Shown here one piece after another: positions 16,364 through 24,587 of a stretch of DNA of 64,000 bases (its first letter is position 1; the number at the start of each line of letters is the position of its first letter). The notes below the pieces were generated by a model. That model did not search any database. It was not told the DNA's origin and saw only the letters and a list, made by a program, of their open reading frames with translations. The DNA comes from JAAXHB01 sp965214945 (GTDB taxonomy: Bacteria; Actinomycetota; Acidimicrobiia; Acidimicrobiales; Aldehydirespiratoraceae): positions 1,984,001-2,048,000 of the forward strand of contig OZ244029.1 of the NCBI GenBank assembly GCA_965214945.1. The letters run 5' to 3'. The translations under genes were made by a program, and so were the position numbers.

Positions 16364-17227
16364 ATGCCGATGCCTGCCGATATCGGGATCATCGACACGA
16401 TGATCGGATTCCCGGCCCGGAACTTCGCCCAGTACGAGTTCATCCGCAAGCAGCTCAAGGACGCCGAGTCAGCCGAGTTCGACTTCCCGGCGGAATACAT
16501 GTTCAAGGGCGTACCAAAAGAGAAGTACGGCACCGATGACCCGATCGGGCTGACCCTGCTAGAGATGGACCGCTACAGCATCGAGATCGGCATGGTCGGA
16601 TGCGAAGGAGAGGTCGGGCGCAAGGCTTTGTCCGACCACCCCGACAGGTTTGTGGCCACATGCAGTGTGGACGCCAACGACGTGATGGGCTCGGTTCGCA
16701 AGATCCGTCACTGCCATGACGAATACGACATCCGCTCCGTGAACGGCTTTCCGGCTGGGTGCGCGCCCCCGGTGCCGATCGACGACGCCAAGTGGTACCC
16801 GGTCTACGCGGTGTGCTGCGAGCTCGACATCGCGATGTTCATGTGCGCCGGTGTTCCGGGGCCGCGACTGCCGATGTCCTCACAGCGCGTGGAACGCTTA
16901 GACCGAGTGATGTACGACTTCCCTGAGCTGACCCTGGTGACCCGCCACGGCTGTGAGCCCTGGGAGGCGCTGGCTGTGAAACTGATGCTCAAATGGCCGG
17001 GACTGCACTATTCCACCTCGGCTTTCGCCCCCAAGTATTACCCCAAGGCGATCATCGACTACGCCAACACCCGTGGCGCACACAAGATCATTTACGCGGG
17101 CTACTTCCCGATGGGCCTGTCGCTGAAGCGGATCATGACCGACATGCCCAAAGTGGGTTTCCGCGAAGAAGTGTGGCCGAAGTTCCTGCGCCAAAACGCC
17201 GCCCGGGTGCTGAAAATCGAGAGATAA
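16364..17227 (+). CDS. Amidohydrolase-like (Amidohydro_2) protein with atypical metal-site positions
   Basis: 287-aa TIM-barrel protein resembling the amidohydrolase-2 group, which includes decarboxylases and hydrolases. The N-terminus reads IGIIDTMIGFP where most members have a metal-binding D-x-H-x-H, and the C-terminal position that normally carries a metal-binding Asp (FGTDWP-like) reads IIYAGYFPMG. VTRHGCEPWEALAVKLM retains a central histidine. It may therefore be metal-free or use different ligands. ATG start preceded by GACAGGAGCG (ribosome-binding site). It follows the acyl-CoA dehydrogenase by 40 bp. Role unknown; a lyase acting on the same substrate as the neighbour is a reasonable guess. 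Confidence 0.8.
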   Translation: MPMPADIGIIDTMIGFPARNFAQYEFIRKQLKDAESAEFDFPAEYMFKGVPKEKYGTDDPIGLTLLEMDRYSIEIGMVGCEGEVGRKALSDHPDRFVATCSVDANDVMGSVRKIRHCHDEYDIRSVNGFPAGCAPPVPIDDAKWYPVYAVCCELDIAMFMCAGVPGPRLPMSSQRVERLDRVMYDFPELTLVTRHGCEPWEALAVKLMLKWPGLHYSTSAFAPKYYPKAIIDYANTRGAHKIIYAGYFPMGLSLKRIMTDMPKVGFREEVWPKFLRQNAARVLKIER

Positions 17228-17272
17228 AACCCCAGCAGATGCGCAGCTGAACATCGGCGGCTCCGGCTTGGG

Positions 17273-18067
17273 TTACACGGTGTAGCCGCCGTCGACGGCC
17301 AGGTGCTGGCCGGTGATGTAGCGGGCTCGGTCGGAGGCTAAGAAGCACACGGCCTCGGCTATGTCGGCAGCACGGCCGAAGCTTCGCAGGGCGATGTTGG
17401 CCCGTGCGGCGTTCAGTGCTCGCTCGTCGAGGTCGCCGGAGGCCATCAGGCGCGCGGCCATGCCGTCGGTCAGCATTCCGGGGCCGACAGTGTTGGCCCG
17501 CACCCCGAAGCGGCCCTCCTCAGCTGCGATCCCGCGGACGACTGCCTCCACTGCCGCCTTCGGGATCGTGCTCAAGCCGTCTCGCACTGGAAACCGCCCG
17601 ATGGCCGCCGTGCTCACCGCCACGATGCTGCCCTTGGCGGCGCGCAGATGCGGCAGCGCCGCGTGCACGGCAGAGAAGAATCCGGCCGCGTCGGCCTCAA
17701 GCTGGGATCGCACCAGTGACGGCTCGATGCGGCTGAGATGCATCTGAGGGATGTGCGGCCCGGCGGCGTACACCAGCGTGTGGACGCCGCCGGCCGAGGC
17801 GGACAGCTCTGTGACGGCAGCGGCGACAGATTCGTCGTCGGTCAGGTCGACGGCCGCGTTCCAGCTCCGCCGCCCGCTGCGTTCGACCGCCGCCGCCGTC
17901 TTGGCCGCGGCACCGGGATTGCTGCGATAGGTGAGGGCAACGTCGCTGCCTCTAGCAGCCAGCTCTGCCGCGATAGCCGATCCTATGCCGCCGCTGCCTC
18001 CCACCACCAGCGAAGACCCGGCGCGGCCTGCGAAATCCCGGCTCAGATCGGTTCCGTGCTCACTCAC
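17273..18067 (-). CDS. SDR-family protein lacking the catalytic tyrosine
   Basis: 264-aa Rossmann-fold short-chain dehydrogenase/reductase. The cofactor motif VVGGSGGIGSAIA is intact and the C-terminal DRARYITGQHLAVDGGY block is typical of classical SDRs. At the active site the usual YxxxK reads S-T-I-P-K: the codon at the tyrosine position is AGC, so Tyr is replaced by Ser while the Lys is kept. The upstream VSTAA block keeps Ser/Thr. Convergent with the amidohydrolase-like gene; downstream of the globin gene on the same strand with a 112-bp gap. Either an altered chemistry or a non-catalytic protein is possible. Confidence 0.85.
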   Translation of the reverse strand: MSEHGTDLSRDFAGRAGSSLVVGGSGGIGSAIAAELAARGSDVALTYRSNPGAAAKTAAAVERSGRRSWNAAVDLTDDESVAAAVTELSASAGGVHTLVYAAGPHIPQMHLSRIEPSLVRSQLEADAAGFFSAVHAALPHLRAAKGSIVAVSTAAIGRFPVRDGLSTIPKAAVEAVVRGIAAEEGRFGVRANTVGPGMLTDGMAARLMASGDLDERALNAARANIALRSFGRAADIAEAVCFLASDRARYITGQHLAVDGGYTV

Positions 18068-18179
18068 TCTGTGGCCCTCGCGCTGCTGCTCCGCTCATCT
18101 TCTCCAATCACTTGCCTCACTTCGTAGAAAAGTTGGCTGGATGGGCATCGCCCCACCCCAAGAACCGGTGAATCCAGGC

Positions 18180-18620
18180 CTAGCTGAGTGGGATGCGCGG
18201 CCGCTCGGCAGAGGCGGAATCCGCCTGAGGTGAGTGAGTTGTGTTGATCAGATGTGTAGCCGCGTTGTCGAAGTAGTCGGCAAAGGCCTGACGAATATCG
18301 GCGGGAAGCTCGGCCGCGTCGAGCGCCGCCAGCATGTGCGTCATCCAGGCGTTGCGCTCGTGTACGCGTATGGCGAACCCGGCGTGGCGCATCCGCAGGC
18401 GGGGATGGCCACGCTCGCGGCTGTAATGCGGAGGCCCTCCCCAATACTGGGCCAGAAATCCCGCCAGGTGAGCTCTCGACAGGGTGAGATCTTCCGGGTA
18501 GAGCGGCCGCAGCAGCGCATCGGACTCCACACCGTCGTAGAACCGGTCGACCAGCTCGTCGAAGAACGGCTGGCCACCCACGAACTCATATACCGTCATC
18601 GCGTCCGTCACCGCGCTCAT
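18180..18620 (-). CDS. glbO: Group II truncated haemoglobin (GlbO/TrHbO type)
   Basis: Small haem protein (146 aa) binding O2 or other ligands, often linked to oxidative or nitrosative stress. The proximal histidine is in GHPRLRMRHAGFAI, the distal tyrosine in RFYDGV (B10), and the group-II-specific tryptophan in NAWMTHM (G8). QYWGGPPHYS is the characteristic loop. A second in-frame start at 18599 (MTVYEF) is equally plausible. Divergent from the SDR gene at 18809. The C-terminal 15 residues are polar and outside the fold. No partner reductase is next to it. Confidence 0.93.
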   Translation of the reverse strand: MSAVTDAMTVYEFVGGQPFFDELVDRFYDGVESDALLRPLYPEDLTLSRAHLAGFLAQYWGGPPHYSRERGHPRLRMRHAGFAIRVHERNAWMTHMLAALDAAELPADIRQAFADYFDNAATHLINTTHSPQADSASAERPRIPLS

Positions 18621-18808
18621 CGTAGAGGCAGCACGCGCAAGGGACGCTAGAGACCGACAGCTGTGAACACGCTGTCGGGAACCGTGGTGGTAGGAAGTGG
18701 ACTACAACGACGTTTTGTGATTGGCGACGTTTGGGATTGGCAGACAAGATGGGCGGGTTCACTAAATAGGTGGGTTTGCTGAGGGTTCCGTAGGCCTACG
18801 GTGGGGTC
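18621..18808. promoter_or_regulatory. Divergent promoter region with a 14-bp perfect palindrome
   Basis: The 188-bp gap has CCGTAGGCCTACGG, a perfect 14-bp palindrome, at 18788-18801, ending 7 nt before the GTG start of the SDR gene; this is a good position for a dimeric repressor. Further upstream is a direct repeat GACGTTTTGTGATTGGC / GACGTTTGGGATTGGC (18709-18725, 18726-18741). Confidence 0.55.
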
Positions 18809-19741
18809 GTGAGCAGGTTCGGACCGAAGACGACCGCTGATGAGGTCTTGGCCGGCACAGATCTCAGGGGTCGCACGGCACTGGTGACGGGCGCCTCGAC
18901 AGGTCTGGGGCTGGAGGCGGCCCGTGCGCTGGCCTCTGCCGGGGCCCATGTGGTGCTCGCCGTTCGAGACGACAACAAAGCCGAGACGGCCAAAGCGTCG
19001 ATCCGCGCGGCAGTCAGCGGCGCTTCGCTCGATCACGCAACGCTGAACCTAGCCGACATCACCACCGTGAAGGCCTTTGCCGAGCGTGTCAGAGCCTGCT
19101 ACAGCAGTTTAGAGATGCTCATCAACAACGCCGGCGTGATGTTCACGCCCTTCGGCCGCACCGCGCAAGGCTTCGAGACGCAGTTCGGCGTGAACCATGT
19201 CGGGCATTTTGTGCTCACAACGGAGCTGGCTCCGCTGCTGGCTGAAGCCGACAAGGCCAGGGTCGTGAACCTTTCCAGTGCCGGGCACACCATCTCCGGC
19301 ATCAACTGGAACGACCCGAACTACCGTCGCCGGCCCTACGACAAGTTCGAGGCCTACGGCCAGTCCAAGACGGCCAACATCCTGTTCAGCATGGAACTCG
19401 ACCGGCGCGGCGCCGCCGACAGCGTACGGTCGTTCGCTGTGCACCCGGGCCGGATCCGCACCAAACTCGCCCGTCACATGAGCCAAGCTGATATAGCCGC
19501 GCTCATGGCCCGGGCCCAGCGCAACCACCGAAGCGGCCGCGGCGCGGGCATGCCGGAGTTCAAGTCCATCGCAGCGGGCGCGGCCACCACAGTGTGGGCG
19601 GCAACCGCCCACGAGCTGAACGGCTGCGGCGGTCTCTACTGTGCCGACTGCGCCATAGCCCAACCCGCTGACCACGCTCGCAACCCCGAAGACGCCGCCC
19701 GCCTCTGGTCGCTCACCGAAGAGATGCTCGCCCGCCTCTAG
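18809..19741 (+). CDS. Short-chain dehydrogenase/reductase (retinol-dehydrogenase-like)
   Basis: 310-aa SDR. Cofactor motif TGASTGLGLEAARAL, NNAGVM block and active-site VVNLSSAGH ... YGQSKTAN (Ser, Tyr and Lys all present) make a complete catalytic set, in contrast to the SDR at 17273. The segment IHW-like GINWNDPNY and the long C-terminal extension with GGLYCADC fit the WWOX/retinol-dehydrogenase-like subgroup. GTG start immediately after a 14-bp palindrome that may be an operator. Substrate unknown; an alcohol or ketone of lipid or xenobiotic origin is likely. Confidence 0.9.
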   Translation: MSRFGPKTTADEVLAGTDLRGRTALVTGASTGLGLEAARALASAGAHVVLAVRDDNKAETAKASIRAAVSGASLDHATLNLADITTVKAFAERVRACYSSLEMLINNAGVMFTPFGRTAQGFETQFGVNHVGHFVLTTELAPLLAEADKARVVNLSSAGHTISGINWNDPNYRRRPYDKFEAYGQSKTANILFSMELDRRGAADSVRSFAVHPGRIRTKLARHMSQADIAALMARAQRNHRSGRGAGMPEFKSIAAGAATTVWAATAHELNGCGGLYCADCAIAQPADHARNPEDAARLWSLTEEMLARL

Positions 19742-19914
19742 CAACAAGGCCAGCTTCGCCCACCCTCTGGTCACAAAGCCGAGGAAACGCTCGCGGGTAC
19801 GGCAAGACTCCCGCATCGAGGCCGGCGGGCTGATCATCAGCGGCCTCAAGGAGGAGACGCTTGCCGGTACGGCAAAATCCCCGCAGGCTTAGACAGGTTC
19901 TATAGGATCGAGCC
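19742..19914. repeat. Intergenic region with two 35-bp direct repeats, 70 bp apart
   Basis: Copies at 19781-19815 and 19851-19885 share GGTACGGCAA and end CCCGCA; about 29 of 35 bases match. The offset between copies is exactly twice the repeat length. The second copy ends ~30 bp before the GTG of the DUF3237 gene, so a regulatory role is possible. No gene is visible in the 173-bp gap. Confidence 0.7.
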
Positions 19915-20340
19915 GTGGAACTCATACCGCTGGGCACGTTCACTGTGCAGCTAGCCCGCAAAGGCATTTTCAACGTCGGAGACGGCCCGGCCGGGCGGCG
20001 GGTGATCTTCGAGGTCGAGAGTGCTCGCTTCGAAGGAGACCGGCTAAGCGCATCGTCAGCCGGGGCGGCTGCGGCAGATTGGTCACTCAGCGACGCTCAC
20101 GGCACGATCAGCCTCGACGTGAGGTGTCTTCTGAAGACAGAAGACCGCGCGCTGGTCTACATGGCCTACACGGGCCGGGCAGACTTCTCGTCCGGGCCTG
20201 GCACGGCACCGCTGTACACCGCTATCACGTTCGAGACCAGCCACGACGACTACCGCTGGCTCAACAGCGTGCAAGCTGTGTCCAAGGGTACTTTTTCTGG
20301 GCCGCTCACCATCGTCTACGACGTCTGCGAACTCCGCTGA
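19915..20340 (+). CDS. DUF3237 domain protein
   Basis: 141-aa single-domain protein covering a whole DUF3237: opening strand FTVQLARKG, central FEGDRL, DVRCLLKTEDRALVYMAYTG and terminal YRWLNSVQAVSKGTF. No signal peptide or membrane segment. The biochemical function of the family is not known; members are often found near oxidoreductases and aromatic or steroid degradation genes, which fits this neighbourhood. GTG start (GAGCC GTG GAA). Convergent with the CysQ-like gene. Confidence 0.85.
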   Translation: MELIPLGTFTVQLARKGIFNVGDGPAGRRVIFEVESARFEGDRLSASSAGAAAADWSLSDAHGTISLDVRCLLKTEDRALVYMAYTGRADFSSGPGTAPLYTAITFETSHDDYRWLNSVQAVSKGTFSGPLTIVYDVCELR

Positions 20341-20487
20341 GCGACCGGTCGCCGCCGAACGATTAAGGAGCGCTTAAGGGCCTAGTGGCGTTCGAGCGCT
20401 GCTCCCAGAAAGCCTGCCCGGCAGGATCGTCGTAGGGGATGGAGCCTCGGCCCACCTGGCGCGCGTATCCCTGGCGCGCGTATCGGC
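20341..20487. repeat. Convergent gap with a 14-bp tandem repeat
   Basis: CTGGCGCGCGTATC occurs at 20456-20469 and again at 20471-20484 (period 15 bp). No gene or clear terminator is seen in this 147-bp gap. Confidence 0.7.
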
Positions 20488-21225
20488 TCAAGCAAACGCC
20501 GCGATGATCTCCTCGGCCAGCTCGGGACGACATATCACGCCTCCGGTCAACCAGGGCCTCGGCTCGTTGAAACGCAGCCGTGAGCCGTCCAGCCTGCTGG
20601 CGTGAAGACCCGCAGCCAGCGCCACCGCAGCCGGCGCGCACAAGTCCCATTCGCCGAGCCAGCCGCTGGTGACATAGGCGTCGGTGTGGCCGCACACCAC
20701 GGTCATCGCCTTAAAACCGGCCGACCCCAAGACGACGATCTCGGCGTTGAGAGCCTTGGCCAGCGGCAGGCCATCGGCGCGCGCCAGTGACCGCGACACA
20801 GCAACCCGAGGGCGACCGGCGCGCCGTTCCGGTGTCGGCGCCGGCGGTTCAGTGGCAAAGGTGGCGTCCCAAACGGGGAGAGCAACCGCCCCTGCGGTGG
20901 GCTCGCCGCCTTCGCTGAGCCCGATGTGCACGGCCCAGGTGTCGGCCCAGGCGAAGTCGCTCGACCCGTCGAGCGGGTCCACGATCCACACTCTCTCGGC
21001 GTCCAGGCGGCGGAGGTCGTCGAGGCCTTCCTCCGAGAGCACTGCATCGCCGGGCCGCTGCCGGCTCAACTCGCCGACGATCAGCTCGTGGGCCAAGGCG
21101 TCTCCGGCCTTCTCCAGCCACCACGGCCCGCGCTGAGCCCGGTGGCCGTTACGCAACTCCAAAAGCTGCTTACCGGCGTCATGCGCCAGACGCGCGGCAA
21201 GAGCGTGATCGTCGGGCGCGGCCAT
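20488..21225 (-). CDS. Inositol monophosphatase / 3'(2'),5'-bisphosphate nucleotidase (CysQ-like) family protein
   Basis: Mg-dependent, Li-sensitive-type phosphatase fold, 245 aa. The metal block DxxDG(S/T) is WIVDPLDGSSDF, the upstream Glu is in VLSEEGLDD, and the third Asp is in GEWDLCAPAAVALAAG. Either 3'-phosphoadenosine-5'-phosphate removal or inositol phosphate hydrolysis (mycothiol precursor) is possible in an actinobacterium. ATG at 21225 overlaps the methyltransferase stop by one base (TGATG); a TTG three bases upstream is less likely. Confidence 0.88.
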   Translation of the reverse strand: MAAPDDHALAARLAHDAGKQLLELRNGHRAQRGPWWLEKAGDALAHELIVGELSRQRPGDAVLSEEGLDDLRRLDAERVWIVDPLDGSSDFAWADTWAVHIGLSEGGEPTAGAVALPVWDATFATEPPAPTPERRAGRPRVAVSRSLARADGLPLAKALNAEIVVLGSAGFKAMTVVCGHTDAYVTSGWLGEWDLCAPAAVALAAGLHASRLDGSRLRFNEPRPWLTGGVICRPELAEEIIAAFA

Positions 21226-21848
21226 CAAGCGCGGTGTACGTGCACCGCATAGCTGCCTCCGTCATACGGCGCACGGTCCCAGGTGGACCAGCGATACTCG
21301 GCCGACAGACCTGCCGCTGCGGCGGCCCTGTCGTAGGCGTCGAAGGTGAACTCGGAGCGTCCGAGCTGGAATCCGGCAATGAGACATCCGCCCGGACGCA
21401 GATGACGGGCCATGTTCGCCACCACGGCCCTCTCGGTTCCCGGCAACACAAACACCATCACGTTGCCCGCCATCACCACCACGTCGAACCTGCACCGCCC
21501 GCCGCCGGACGCCGCAACACCGACGGTTTCATCAACTGTCACATCGACGAGGTCGGCCTGGATCCATGCCATGTGTGGAGCCTTGGCTCTGGCGACGGCC
21601 AGCATCTGCGGATCCAGGTCGACGCCCACCACGTTCATGCCTCTGCGGTCGAGCTCTATGGCGACGCGCCCGGTTCCGCAGCCGGCGTCGAGCACCGACG
21701 CCGGCCCTAGCCATTCCACCAGGTCGGCCTCGCCGTGGGGCCACTCCCCCGCTGCCTTCATGCGCCGCCAGCGGTCTTCATAAATGTCGCCGCGGCAACG
21801 CTGTGGAGCCGGCCCCACCGGCTGCGTTCCGAATCGACGCTGCGACAC
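21225..21848 (-). CDS. Class I SAM-dependent methyltransferase
   Basis: 207-aa Rossmann-like methyltransferase. Motif I is SVLDAGCGTGRVAIEL, followed by motif-II acidic residue in VVGVDLDPQML and motif-III-like IQADLVDV. A hydrophobic motif IV strand (FDVVVMAGNVMVFV) and the post-IV block HLRPGGCLIAGFQLG are present. GTG start. Coupled to the CysQ-like gene by TGATG. Substrate cannot be predicted; small-molecule methylation is most likely. Confidence 0.9.
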   Translation of the reverse strand: MSQRRFGTQPVGPAPQRCRGDIYEDRWRRMKAAGEWPHGEADLVEWLGPASVLDAGCGTGRVAIELDRRGMNVVGVDLDPQMLAVARAKAPHMAWIQADLVDVTVDETVGVAASGGGRCRFDVVVMAGNVMVFVLPGTERAVVANMARHLRPGGCLIAGFQLGRSEFTFDAYDRAAAAAGLSAEYRWSTWDRAPYDGGSYAVHVHRA

Positions 21849-22041
21849 GCTAAGCGAGGCTAATCGCTAGCCTTGGCGCAAATCGCGCTGCCGTCACGGG
21901 TAACGCCTCAAGCAGCGGCGCCAAGTGACAGGGCCAACAGCAGGGCCATGCGCGTCAGCCAGTCTGTCGCAACGCCCACGGGCACTAGCAAGCAACAGCA
22001 CCGCTAAAAAGTTCTTTACAAATCATCCAACAGGAGCATCC
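21849..22041. promoter_or_regulatory. Divergent promoter region upstream of LLM oxidoreductase
   Basis: 193-bp gap between divergent genes. An AT-rich stretch with CTTTACAAAT lies ~30 bp before the ATG, and AGGAG (22032-22036) is placed 5 nt before the start. Nothing else is recognised. Confidence 0.4.
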
Positions 22042-23256
22042 ATGGAATTCGGGATCTTCCAGAACGGGTACATTCCCGGGCCGTCGGCACACATACCGGC
22101 GCACGAGCACTTGATGCTCAAGCGTGAGGCTTCCTACCCGATCCACGCCGACAAGCACAACTGGAAGTTCGCCTGGTTCGGCGAGCACCACTGCCTCACC
22201 GAGTACAGCCACATGTCGGCGCCGGAGGTGGTGATCGGCTGGGTCGCCGCGCAGACTTCCTACATTCATCTAGGCACCGCCATCACCAGCCTGCCCACCA
22301 CCAAGGAGCACCCGGTACGGATCGCTGAGCGCGCCGCAATGCTCGACCATTTCTGCGATGGGAGGTTCGAGTTCGGCACCGGCCGGGGTGCCGGGAGCCA
22401 CGAGGTAGCCAGCTTCAACGGCACAAAGACCTCCCAGACCAAAGCGATGTGGGACGAGGTGATGCACGAGATCCCTCGCATGTGGGCGCAGCGTGATTAC
22501 TCGCATGAAGGCGAGCACTTCCACGTGCCGCCCAACCACAATGTTCTTCCCAAACCGCTCGACGGCACACACCCGCCCTTGTGGGTGGCCTGCGGCAATC
22601 CGGCTACGTTCGCCAAGGCCGGGAGTCTCGGGATCGGCGCTATCGCGTTCAACTTCGAGCCCGCGCCCGCGCTCAAAGGCCGGATCAACGCCTACAAGGA
22701 GGCTGTGGCGGACTGTGAGGAGCCGATCGGGTCGTACATCAACGACAACGTGATGATGACCAACGCGGTGATCTGTCTAGAAGACCGCGACCGCGCCCGG
22801 GAGATCGCCCTGATGAACGGCAGGGGCTATCTGTACTCGATGGTGTGCTTCTATCACGACACCATCCCCAAACGGCCCGGGGCACCAGTGTGGCCCGAAG
22901 CGCCCCAGGGTCTGCCCAACGAGGAGATTCTCGACTACGCAATCGACTCCGGGTTCATGCTGTGCGGAACGCCTGAGGAGGTGTGCGAGCAGCTTGAGAA
23001 GTCATATGTGGCCGTGGGCACCGACCAGCTCGTGTTCGGTCTGCCAAGCGAGGGCTTCGAATACGAGGAGATCCTGGAGATGGTCGAGGTGTTCGGCGAT
23101 CAGGTGATCCCCGAGTTCGACAAAGACCGGGTGCACTCCACCGACAAGTACCGGGCCAACGCGGTGCGCAAGCACCCCGAATGGAACGAGCCGCCTCCCG
23201 AGATCGAGGTGACGCTGCCGCCGAGCGCCTCAATACCCATCCCCTACCGGCCCTAG
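22042..23256 (+). CDS. LLM-class flavin-dependent oxidoreductase
   Basis: 404-aa luciferase-like (bacterial luciferase fold) monooxygenase/oxidoreductase. Features: MEFGIFQNGY start, FGEHHCLTEYS, the GTAITSLPTTKEHPVRIAE block, FGTGRGAGSHE, and AMWDEVMHEIPRMW. The ATG at 22042 is chosen because AGGAG lies 5 nt upstream and the longer frame starts in low-complexity sequence. FMN or F420 use cannot be told from motifs alone. Long C-terminal extension compared with the minimal family. First of four LLM proteins in the window. Confidence 0.9.
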   Translation: MEFGIFQNGYIPGPSAHIPAHEHLMLKREASYPIHADKHNWKFAWFGEHHCLTEYSHMSAPEVVIGWVAAQTSYIHLGTAITSLPTTKEHPVRIAERAAMLDHFCDGRFEFGTGRGAGSHEVASFNGTKTSQTKAMWDEVMHEIPRMWAQRDYSHEGEHFHVPPNHNVLPKPLDGTHPPLWVACGNPATFAKAGSLGIGAIAFNFEPAPALKGRINAYKEAVADCEEPIGSYINDNVMMTNAVICLEDRDRAREIALMNGRGYLYSMVCFYHDTIPKRPGAPVWPEAPQGLPNEEILDYAIDSGFMLCGTPEEVCEQLEKSYVAVGTDQLVFGLPSEGFEYEEILEMVEVFGDQVIPEFDKDRVHSTDKYRANAVRKHPEWNEPPPEIEVTLPPSASIPIPYRP

Positions 23257-23351
23257 CTGTCATCCACCACAGCCCTACTTAGCCGAGCCATACCTAGCCG
23301 CCAGCCAGCCCTAACGAGTACCGGCTCCAGCCAAGCCTTGGCGGATCCGGG

Positions 23352-24359
23352 TCAGCCTTTGATCAGATCCGCGGCGAGGTGGCACTCTTTGGCGGTGCGT
23401 GCCCCCACGTTGATCATCGTCACAGGAGTCTCCCGCCAAGCTTGAAGCCGGTCTCTGATGCGCTCAACAGGGCCAACGAGCGAGATCTCGTCCGCGAACT
23501 CGGTGGGCACCGCCGAGATCGCCTCCTCGCGGCGGCCCTCGAAGAACAGCCGCTGGATTCTGAGCGCCTGCTCCGCAAAGCCCATCCGGGCCATCAGCCG
23601 CGTGTGATAGTTCTGGCCCTCGGCTCCCATCCCGCCGATGTAGAAGCCGAGGCTGGCCTTCACGGGCCACAACGCCTCCTCGATGTCGTCGTGCACACGC
23701 AGCGACGCATACACAGCGATCTCGAAGCCCTCGGGCGCCTCGGCGATCTGATCGGCGTACACCTCCTGTCGGAACGGCGAGTAATACAAAGGCAGCCAGC
23801 CATCCGCGATCTCTGCTGTCTGGGCCACGTTGCGCGGTCCTTCGGCGCCGATCCAGATCGGGATGCTGCGCAGCGGGTGGGTCATGATCTTGAGGGGCTT
23901 GCCCAAGCCGGAAGCGCCGGCGCCGGCATAGGGATGCTGAAAGCAGTGGCCGTCGAACGCGAGTGGCGCGGCGCGCTCGAACACGCGTCGCAGGATCTCC
24001 ACGTACTCACGGGTGCGCACCAGCGGCCGCTCCGAAGGCATCCCGTACCAACCCTCCACCACCTGAGGCCCCGACACGCCCAGCCCGAGGATGGCCCGTC
24101 CGCTGGAGATGTGATCGAGCGTTACGGCATGCATCGCGGTGGCGGTCGGGGTGCGAGCTGAGAGCTGTGCAACACCCGTGCCGAGACGCACCCGGCTGGT
24201 GTGCGCCGCGATCAGGACCAGCGGCGAGAACGCGTCAGACCCCCAAGACTCGCCCGTCCAAACGGCGTCGAAACCGGCATCCTCGGCCGCAGCGGCCAGC
24301 TTGACGAGCCCGTCTGGCATGGAGCGGCCCCAATACCCGAGTGTCAGCCCGAGCTGCAC
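23352..24359 (-). CDS. LLM-class F420-dependent oxidoreductase
   Basis: 335-aa TIM-barrel oxidoreductase expected to use coenzyme F420. From the GTG at 24359 the protein begins VQLGLTLGYWGRSMPDG, and shows VWTGESWGSDAF, RVRLGTGVAQLSARTP and GLGVSGPQVVEGWYG, the pattern of actinobacterial F420-type LLM proteins. An upstream extension to 24530 is open but has no family similarity and lacks support. Convergent with the previous LLM gene across 95 bp; divergent from the M15 peptidase. Confidence 0.88.
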   Translation of the reverse strand: MQLGLTLGYWGRSMPDGLVKLAAAAEDAGFDAVWTGESWGSDAFSPLVLIAAHTSRVRLGTGVAQLSARTPTATAMHAVTLDHISSGRAILGLGVSGPQVVEGWYGMPSERPLVRTREYVEILRRVFERAAPLAFDGHCFQHPYAGAGASGLGKPLKIMTHPLRSIPIWIGAEGPRNVAQTAEIADGWLPLYYSPFRQEVYADQIAEAPEGFEIAVYASLRVHDDIEEALWPVKASLGFYIGGMGAEGQNYHTRLMARMGFAEQALRIQRLFFEGRREEAISAVPTEFADEISLVGPVERIRDRLQAWRETPVTMINVGARTAKECHLAADLIKG

Positions 24360-24587
24360 CCCATTGACGCTAGCGTCGGTTAGAACCCGCCAAGGACACC
24401 CAAGATCGACCGTCGAGATCCTCCGAAACCAGGATGCGGAGTACCGCGCCGCCAGCTGTTCTGACCTGTCGCTGAAACAGAGATCATGCCCTCTTTGCCC
24501 CAATCGCCGTCCCATCTGCCTCGGCTTCATCCGCGCTCTGCGAGCAGCAAGACATCACGATTTGAAACATCACTATATAGAACACTA
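24360..24587. promoter_or_regulatory. Divergent region with a possible leaderless promoter for the M15 peptidase
   Basis: TATATA at 24574-24579 lies 8 nt before the ATG at 24588, the spacing expected for a -10 element of a leaderless transcript; no ribosome-binding site is present. A direct repeat TGAAACATCAC occurs on both sides of it (24563-24573 and 24593-24603). Confidence 0.45.

Noticed and set aside
19109..19849. 246-aa open frame on the minus strand
   Set aside because: Antisense of the SDR gene with all catalytic motifs on the plus strand.
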